Origin: DATGQT01 sp033720695
GTDB taxonomy: Bacteria > Bacteroidota > Rhodothermia > Rhodothermales > Rubricoccaceae
Assembly: GCA_033720695.1 (NCBI GenBank)
Contig: JAWWCA010000043.1
Span: 1 to 19,815 of the forward strand
DNA: 19,815 nt
Reading direction: 5' to 3'
A program made the translations under genes and the position numbers. Each line of letters starts with the position of its first letter. Positions within the stretch are counted from its first letter, which is position 1. Below, piece after piece: positions 15,532 through 19,815 of the stretch. The notes under the pieces were generated by a model. It had not been told where the DNA came from. It was given only the letters and a program-made list of their open reading frames with translations, and ran no database searches.

Positions 15532-16947
15532 ATGGCCTCGCAGCCTCTCCGGTCCCTCCGCCGCGCCGCCATCGCCCTCGCCTTCGCGGTGGGGGTAGGG
15601 GCGGCTCTTCCTCTTGTGGCTGCGCAGGACCTCCCGTTGCCCGGCGACGGCTTCGCCTGGGAACGCGTCGGTGATATGCCCATTGATGCCTTCGACCTTG
15701 CGCTTGACAGATCCGGTACTGTCTGGGTCACAGGGAGAGAGGGCCCCTACTGGCTCGACACGAGCGGAGGAGGGGCTGGTGTTTGGGTTCTTCCAAGCCA
15801 CTTCCCCTTCGCCGTTACCCTTCTTCCTCTAGGCGGCGACGGTCCCAACGGCCCCGATCCTGACACCCTCATGACAACGACGCTCAGCACGACGAGACGC
15901 TCACTCGACGGGGGTTTCACATGGCAGCAGGTGGATGATCTAGGGGACTACGGACTCTACGAGGTCCCCCTTGGCTCGCCCTGGGATGGGCGGGTTCTCA
16001 CAGGAGCCCTCGTAGGCATCGCATACTCCACCGATCGCGGCGGCTCGTTCACCGAGGCCGAGGTGCCAGGACAGGGGACCGGCTCGTGGGCCGGCGCCCA
16101 CGACTTCGTCGCACTCCCGCCCGGCTCCTCCGCCCCCGGACGGGTCCTGGCCGCGGGTCGGTGGGGCGTCAACCTCAGCGATGACGGGGGCGAGAGGTAC
16201 CGAGAGAGCGGGCTGTGGCGGGCGGTCTACTACGTCGGCGAGAGGCTCGGGGTGGTCGAGCAGGAGGGCGGGGACGTCCGAGCGCTCTTGCTAGGGCGGA
16301 TCAGCGGGCAAGAGGGCACGCGGGCGTGGTGGAGCGACGATGGGGGCGAGGCGTGGGGCCCCGAGGGGGGCATGGCGCTGCCGGAAGGACCGCCGTTCGG
16401 CGTGGGCGGTGGAGCGAAGGCGGTGCTCTCACTGGGGGGCGCAACCGCGCTGGCCGTGCTGGGGCGGGGGACGATCTACCGGACCAACGACGCAGGCTCG
16501 ACGTGGGCGGCAGTCGGGCGAGCGCCGGAGATCAGCGACTCGATCTTCCTGGCGGCAGCGGCGCTGGGTCCAGAGGGGCGGCTCTACGTGGGGCTGGCTG
16601 AGGGGGGCACGGCGCGGGGCTGGGTGTGGCGGACGGGGGAGGTGGTGACGGCGGCGGCGGAGCCCCCGCCCGCGCCGGAGGAGGCGGAGTCGCTCGGGCT
16701 CTCGGTCTCGCCGAACCCGGCGCGGGGGGCGGCCGAGGCCACTCTCTCGCTGGTGCGTCCGTCGGCGGTGCGTGTGGTGCTCCTCGACTCGCTCGGCCGG
16801 GAGGTGGCCGTGCTGCACGACGGCCCGCTCGGGGCGGGCCGGCACGCGCTCTCGGTCGAGGCCGGCTCGCTCCCGCCCGGCGTCTACGTCGTCCGGGTGG
16901 CGGCGGGAGAGGCGGTGGCGACGCAGCCGGTGACGCTCATGCCATGA
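15532..16947 (+). CDS. Secreted Asp-box beta-propeller protein with T9SS sorting domain
   Basis: The protein has 471 aa from the ATG at 15532. The frame is open upstream through the kinase gene, but this start opens the signal peptide (MASQPLRSLRRAAIALAFAV). About five Asp-box (BNR) motifs of the S.D.G..W type recur roughly every 50 residues: SLDGGFTW near 124, STDRGGSF near 166, LSDDGGERY near 217, WSDDGGEAW near 267 and TNDAGSTW near 318. They indicate a sialidase/VPS10-like beta-propeller without visible catalytic residues. Residues about 385-471 form a type A T9SS C-terminal domain (SVSPNPARGAAEATLSLV, LDSLGREVAVL, LPPGVYVVRV). It is presumably a surface or secreted binding protein of unknown ligand. 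The first third uses noticeably more A/T-rich codons (aga, gat, ctt, act) than its neighbours, suggesting a more recent arrival. Confidence 0.8.
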   Translation: MASQPLRSLRRAAIALAFAVGVGAALPLVAAQDLPLPGDGFAWERVGDMPIDAFDLALDRSGTVWVTGREGPYWLDTSGGGAGVWVLPSHFPFAVTLLPLGGDGPNGPDPDTLMTTTLSTTRRSLDGGFTWQQVDDLGDYGLYEVPLGSPWDGRVLTGALVGIAYSTDRGGSFTEAEVPGQGTGSWAGAHDFVALPPGSSAPGRVLAAGRWGVNLSDDGGERYRESGLWRAVYYVGERLGVVEQEGGDVRALLLGRISGQEGTRAWWSDDGGEAWGPEGGMALPEGPPFGVGGGAKAVLSLGGATALAVLGRGTIYRTNDAGSTWAAVGRAPEISDSIFLAAAALGPEGRLYVGLAEGGTARGWVWRTGEVVTAAAEPPPAPEEAESLGLSVSPNPARGAAEATLSLVRPSAVRVVLLDSLGREVAVLHDGPLGAGRHALSVEAGSLPPGVYVVRVAAGEAVATQPVTLMP

Positions 16948-17023
16948 GGCACTCCGTCTGGCCTTCCATATCATACCTCCGAACAGACCGCCAAGTGCCT
17001 AGGCCGACGCCTTACTCTCCACG

Positions 17024-17049
17024 TCATTCCCGCGAAGGCGGGAATCCAG
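17024..17049 (+). repeat. Left palindromic repeat of the GIY-YIG unit
   Basis: This 26-bp element has the hairpin ATTCCCGC-GAAG-GCGGGAAT at its core with an outer TC and a trailing CCAG. It is an inverted copy of the element at 17367-17392: 21 of 26 positions match and the differences are confined to the loop. From memory this resembles a REP-like palindrome seen in many proteobacterial intergenic regions. Confidence 0.85.
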
Positions 17050-17071
17050 ACGCCGCTTCACCCCATCGTCC

Positions 17072-17392
17072 ATGCCCAGGCAGGGCTACGTCTACATCCT
17101 GGCCAGTGACTACAACGGCACGCTCTACGTCGGCGTGACGAACGACCTCCTCCGTCGGGTGTGGGAGCATCGGAGCGATGCCAGGGAGGGGTTCACGAAG
17201 CGGTATGGCGTGCATCGCCTCGTCCACTACGAGGCATTCGATGACATCCGCGACGCCATCGTGCGGGAGAAGCAACTCAAGAAGTGGAACCGGGCGTGGA
17301 AGCTGCGACTGATCAGTTCGGAAAATCCGGATTGGGACGATCTCTATAAGCAGATCGCTCCTTCCGCTGGATTCCCGCATGCACGGGAATGA
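17072..17392 (+). CDS. GIY-YIG nuclease-family protein (COG2827-like)
   Basis: The protein has 106 aa, the usual size of free-standing single-domain GIY-YIG proteins. YVYILASDYNGTLYVGVTND gives the paired GIY and YIG strands (residues 6-8 and 19-21). LLRRVWEHR supplies the conserved Arg (28-29) and the His33 region. FTKRYGVHRLVHYE follows, and REKQLKKWNRAWKLRLI contains the probable metal-binding catalytic Glu66. The stop codon and last six residues (FPHARE) are encoded by the right-hand palindromic repeat, so the repeat contributes the protein's C-terminus. Homologues are often annotated as excinuclease ABC subunit C-like or 'predicted endonuclease'; it is not UvrC. Cellular role unknown. 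Confidence 0.9.
   Translation: MPRQGYVYILASDYNGTLYVGVTNDLLRRVWEHRSDAREGFTKRYGVHRLVHYEAFDDIRDAIVREKQLKKWNRAWKLRLISSENPDWDDLYKQIAPSAGFPHARE
17367..17392 (-). repeat. Right palindromic repeat of the GIY-YIG unit
   Basis: This is the inverted copy of the left element, with hairpin ATTCCCG-CATGCA-CGGGAAT. The sequence begins CTGG and ends with TGA, which is the nuclease stop codon. Its hairpin also lies 33 bp after the tonB stop on the other strand, so it could help end both converging transcripts. Confidence 0.85.
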
Positions 17393-17425
17393 CTCAGTAG
17401 TTGAGGAGGGCCTTCTGATGGCGCC

Positions 17426-18154
17426 TCACACCCCGAAGCTGCACGTGATGGTGGTGTAGGAGCGGACGCGGCGGCCGTCGTCCTGCGCGGGGCGGAACTG
17501 GTAGCGGCGCGCGGCCTCGAGCGCGGCCTCGTCCATCCCGTAGGGGAGGTCCGCGACGGGCTCCTCGCGGTCGCCCCGCCCGAGGCGGACACGCTCGACG
17601 ATGCGGGCCTCCTCGACGCGGCCCCGGTCGTCGACGAGGACGCGAACACGGACGCGGGCGCGGACGCCCTCGCGGCGGGCCTCTGGCGGGTAGGCCGGCT
17701 CCGAGAACCGCACCGGGACCGGGCTCCGCGATGGCCGCTCGACGAGCGGCGCCGGTCCGGTCTCCGGCTGCGGCGGGCCGGCGGGGGCCGGCGGCGGTGC
17801 GGGTGGCCCCGGCGGCGCGTTCGGCGCCGACTCCAGGACGGGCACGTCGAGGCGCACGATCTGCTCCTCGACGACCCGCTCGTCCGGCACCTCGATGGGC
17901 GGGAGCGCCACGTCCTGCGGCGGCGGTGCGGGTGGGGCCGTCCGCGTCTGGACCGTCGGCTCGATCCGCTCGATCTCGATGGCCTCCTGGGGGCGCTCCA
18001 CGCGCAGGACGTTGTCGTACGCCGGGCCGTCGGGCGGGGGCCACAGCCGGAACGCCGCGAGCACCACGAGCACGCTCGCGGCCAGGCTGCCGAGCGCGCG
18101 CAGACGGTAGGCGCGCTCGCGAGCGGCGGAGTCGGTGGGGGAGCGGGAGGGCAT
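17426..18154 (-). CDS. TonB energy transducer
   Basis: The protein has 242 aa from the ATG at 18154 (MPSRSPTDSAARERAYRLRA). The frame is open far upstream, but this start places the single TM helix (about residues 17-37) at the N-terminus as in TonB. A Pro/Glu-rich periplasmic linker covers about residues 60-145 (repeated PPAPPP and PPGPPAPPP). The C-terminal TonB domain begins at about residue 150: SEPAYPPEARREGVRARVRV, then VDDRGRVEEARIVE, then DEAALEAARRYQFRPA. TonB couples ExbBD proton-motive energy to outer-membrane receptors. No exbB or exbD is in the window. This is one of the multiple TonB paralogues usual in this group, so the specific receptor is unknown. It is transcribed divergently from carA. 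Confidence 0.9.
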   Translation of the reverse strand: MPSRSPTDSAARERAYRLRALGSLAASVLVVLAAFRLWPPPDGPAYDNVLRVERPQEAIEIERIEPTVQTRTAPPAPPPQDVALPPIEVPDERVVEEQIVRLDVPVLESAPNAPPGPPAPPPAPAGPPQPETGPAPLVERPSRSPVPVRFSEPAYPPEARREGVRARVRVRVLVDDRGRVEEARIVERVRLGRGDREEPVADLPYGMDEAALEAARRYQFRPAQDDGRRVRSYTTITCSFGV

Positions 18155-18270
18155 CGGGAGGGGAACGGGCGGACGAGGGCCGTTCGCGCCCGGCAGGATA
18201 CGGCAGGGGCGGAGCGGAGGGCAGGCTGTTCGCCGCCCCCGAGAGCCGCATGTGAAGACCGCCGCGGCGC

Positions 18271-18304
18271 CTTGCCCGGCTGCCGCCGCGCTTGGTAGCT
18301 TCTG
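18271..18304 (+). promoter_or_regulatory. Candidate carA promoter
   Basis: CTTG (18271-18274) and TAGCTTCT (18296-18303) are separated by 21 bp, close to the Bacteroidota TTTG-N19-TAnnTTTG layout. Transcription would begin near 18308, giving a leader of about 170 nt. The 325-bp gap between tonB and carA (18155-18479) also holds the leader ORF and hairpin listed separately. On the minus strand TATCCTG (about 18200-18194) is a weak candidate for tonB. Confidence 0.4.
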
Positions 18305-18370
18305 CGCCCGAACGCCGACCCCGAGGCGCCCCCGCTTTCGGCGTCGTTCGCGCCCCGATCGTCCCCCGCC

Positions 18371-18442
18371 ATGCACGGTCGCATCCTTCCCCGCCCCCGA
18401 GCCTGCTGCCCCGGCCCCGGCCCTCGCGCCGGCCGCCCCTGA
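18371..18442 (+). CDS. Possible 23-codon leader peptide of carA
   Basis: The ATG at 18371 opens a 23-codon frame (MHGRILPRPRACCPGPG..., ending RAGRP) whose TGA occupies 18440-18442, the three bases immediately before the terminator-like hairpin. The start has the same CCCCCGCC-ATG context as real genes in the window. The codon region is extremely C-rich. It is very short and could be chance in GC-rich DNA. The reason to list it is the exact abutment to the hairpin. Confidence 0.35.
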   Translation: MHGRILPRPRACCPGPGPRAGRP

Positions 18443-18466
18443 GCCTTCCATTGGGAGGCTTTTTTT
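18443..18466 (+). terminator. Terminator-like hairpin in the carA leader (putative attenuator)
   Basis: GCCTTCC-ATT-GGGAGGC (18443-18459, a seven-pair stem including one G-U) is followed directly by seven Ts (18460-18466), the longest T run I found in the window. It lies 13 bp before the carA ATG. The upstream gene is on the other strand, so there is no plus-strand gene for it to terminate. An attenuator for carA is the natural reading. Confidence 0.6.
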
Positions 18467-18479
18467 GTATCCCATCGCC

Positions 18480-19619
18480 ATGTCCCATCCCCCGACCTCG
18501 CCCGCCCGCCCCCCTGCCAAGCTCGCCCTCGAAGACGGCCTCGTCGTCGCCGGCCGCGCCGTCGGCGCCCGCGGCGAGACGGGCGGCGAGCTGTGCTTCA
18601 ACACCTCGATGAGCGGGTACCAGGAGATCCTGACCGACCCCAGCTACCACGGGCAGGTCATGATGATGACGTACCCCCACATCGGGAACTACGGCGCCTT
18701 CGAGGCGGCGACGGAGGCCGACCGCCCGCACGTGGCGGGCCTCGTCGTCCGCGCCTTCACCGAGCGCCCCTCGAACGCCGACGCCGAGGAGAGCCTCGAC
18801 GACTACATGCGCCGGCACGGGCTCGCCGGCATCACGGGCGTGGACACGCGCCGGCTCGTCCGCCACATCCGGGAGCAGGGCGTCATGAACGCCGTGATCT
18901 CGTCGGACGACCTCGATGACGCGAGCCTGGTGGCGAAGGCGCGGGCGCTCCCGAGCATGGCCGGCCTCGAGCTCGCCTCCCGCGTCACCTGCGCCGAGCC
19001 CTACGACTACTGCACCGGCGATGGCCCCGACGCCAAGCGCATCGCCGTCTACGACTACGGCGTCAAGCGGAACATCCTCCGCTCGTTCCAGGCGCACGGC
19101 TGCACCGTCCGCGTCTTCCCCGCCGGGACCCCGCTCGAGGCCGTCCTCGCCTGGGAGCCCGACGGCCTCTTCTTCTCGAACGGCCCCGGCGACCCCCGCG
19201 CCATGCCCGAGGCCATCGCGACGGCGACGGCGGCCATCCAGACCGGCCTCCCCCTCTTCGGCATCTGCCTCGGCCACCAACTCCTCGCCCTCGCCGAGGG
19301 GCTGGAGGTCTACAAGATGAAGGTGGGCCACCGCGGCGCCAACCACCCCGTCCAGAACCTCGACACCCGCCACGTCGAGATCACGACGCAGAACCACGGG
19401 TTCGCCGTGCGGGAGGAGGGGCTGGAGGGCGTGGCGACGGTGAACCACCGGAACCTCAACGACGGGACGGTCGAGGGCCTCCGGTTCCGCCGCTTCCCCG
19501 GCGTCTCGGTGCAGTACCACCCCGAGGCCTGCCCCGGGCCCCACGACAGCCACTACCTCTTCGGCGAGTTCCTGGACCTCGTGGCGGCGAAGGCGCCCGC
19601 CGCCGTCGCCGCCCACTGA
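18480..19619 (+). CDS. carA: Carbamoyl-phosphate synthase small (glutaminase) subunit
   Basis: The protein has 379 aa, the expected length. It hydrolyses glutamine and passes ammonia to CarB for carbamoyl phosphate, feeding pyrimidine and arginine synthesis. The N-terminal CarA domain shows GETGGELCFNTSMSGYQEIL, TDPSYHGQ, TYPHIGNYG and GITGVDTRRLVRHIREQG. The C-terminal class I glutamine amidotransferase domain begins near VYDYGVKRNILRSF. It has FFSNGPGDP, the nucleophile elbow FGICLGHQ (Cys263), QNHGFAV, and the triad YHPEA with His347 and Glu349. The start at 18480 is chosen because it begins just before the conserved domain; the frame is open upstream. No Shine-Dalgarno precedes it. carB is not in the window. 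Confidence 0.96.
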   Translation: MSHPPTSPARPPAKLALEDGLVVAGRAVGARGETGGELCFNTSMSGYQEILTDPSYHGQVMMMTYPHIGNYGAFEAATEADRPHVAGLVVRAFTERPSNADAEESLDDYMRRHGLAGITGVDTRRLVRHIREQGVMNAVISSDDLDDASLVAKARALPSMAGLELASRVTCAEPYDYCTGDGPDAKRIAVYDYGVKRNILRSFQAHGCTVRVFPAGTPLEAVLAWEPDGLFFSNGPGDPRAMPEAIATATAAIQTGLPLFGICLGHQLLALAEGLEVYKMKVGHRGANHPVQNLDTRHVEITTQNHGFAVREEGLEGVATVNHRNLNDGTVEGLRFRRFPGVSVQYHPEACPGPHDSHYLFGEFLDLVAAKAPAAVAAH

Positions 19620-19623
19620 CCCC

Positions 19624-19815
19624 ATGGCCAAAGAACGCAAAGCCCTCCTCGTCCACTACGTCCCCGGCACGCCCGCCGAGGAGGCCGTCGAGGCGCTCAA
19701 CCGCCACCTCGCCGACGAGTGGATCGTCGTCTCCTCGACCGCGCTCGGCGGGGCCGCCACCGGCGCCGGGCCGAGCGGCGACGAGTACCACTTCGTCGCC
19801 CTCGTGGTCCTCGAA
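19624..19815 (+). CDS. Small hypothetical protein (3' end beyond window)
   Basis: Sixty-four codons are visible from the ATG at 19624 (MAKERKALLVHYVPGTPAEE) with no stop before the window edge. The pattern 'ALNRHLADEWIVVSSTALGG' then 'EYHFVALVVLE' recalls the DUF4177-type layout (a helix, 'GW.lvs', a loop, then a hydrophobic strand), but this is a weak resemblance and no function follows. It starts 4 bp after the carA stop and is probably co-transcribed with it. Confidence 0.65.
   Translation, partial: MAKERKALLVHYVPGTPAEEAVEALNRHLADEWIVVSSTALGGAATGAGPSGDEYHFVALVVLE

Larger units (their letters stand above)
17024..17392 (+). mobile_element. Candidate single-gene mobile unit: GIY-YIG nuclease between inverted palindromes
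   Basis: Two inverted 26-bp palindromes mark the exact ends of this 369-bp segment. The only gene inside starts 22 bp after the left copy and stops on the last base of the right copy. Base composition is lower in G+C than in the surrounding core genes. No target-site duplication is evident (left flank CTCCACG, right flank CTCAGTA). The idea that it moves is inference; the architecture is directly visible. Confidence 0.5.

Noticed and set aside
17024..17392. The two palindromes as part of a CRISPR array
   Set aside because: There are only two copies, in inverted orientation, with a protein-coding gene rather than short spacers between them.
18451..18475. Reading TTGGG plus TTTTTTTGTAT as the carA promoter
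   Set aside because: Transcription would begin at or inside the start codon and the boxes are badly spaced. The seven Ts directly after a seven-pair stem fit a terminator better.
17394..19640. Open frame of about 750 codons on the minus strand opposite carA and running through tonB out of frame
   Set aside because: It is the shadow of two well-identified genes (CarA and TonB motifs are unambiguous), and its product is Arg/Gly/Pro-rich with no domain.

Overview
The window is very GC-rich DNA, densely packed with genes, from a bacterium of the Bacteroidota/Rhodothermota kind. Three features point there. Two secreted proteins end in type IX secretion (T9SS/Por) sorting domains. Most start codons lack a Shine-Dalgarno sequence and follow C-rich tracts. 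The genes include a TonB energy transducer, TPR-rich envelope proteins and multihaem lipoprotein cytochromes. A halophilic or marine Rhodothermota member (Rubricoccaceae- or Salinibacter-like) is my best guess; the taxon is inferred, not seen.

Layout. (1) 1-3713, minus strand: an envelope operon of a large exported TPR protein, a YcxB-like membrane protein and a secreted protein cut by the window edge. (2) 3919-5632, plus: a single-pass membrane protein with a charged helical tail, then a PfkB-family sugar/nucleoside kinase. (3) 5655-8015, minus: a membrane-anchored coiled-coil/helix-hairpin-helix protein, preceded in the same operon by a one-TM protein with a degenerate OmpA-like tail. (4) 8209-11345, plus: a respiratory-looking pair, a seven-haem TPR lipoprotein and a lipoprotein with one EF-hand and one haem motif. 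(5) 11353-13215, minus: a secreted T9SS metallophosphoesterase. (6) 13470-15451, plus: folB-folK-TMEM220-deoxynucleoside kinase, an operon for folate precursor synthesis and nucleotide salvage. (7) 15532-16947, plus: a secreted Asp-box beta-propeller with a T9SS tail. (8) 17024-17392: a GIY-YIG nuclease gene bounded by two inverted copies of a palindromic repeat. (9) 17426-18154, minus: tonB. (10) 18480-19619, plus: carA, then a small partial gene.

Two places stand out. The GIY-YIG gene looks like a 369-bp mobile unit: its flanking 26-bp palindromes are inverted copies differing only in the loop, and the gene's stop codon is the last three bases of the right-hand copy. The carA leader holds a terminator-like hairpin with seven Ts just before the start codon, and a 23-codon ORF ends at the base before that hairpin. 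This is the geometry of translation-coupled attenuation, as in enterobacterial pyrBI. No tRNA, rRNA, CRISPR array, classical transposase or phage gene was seen.
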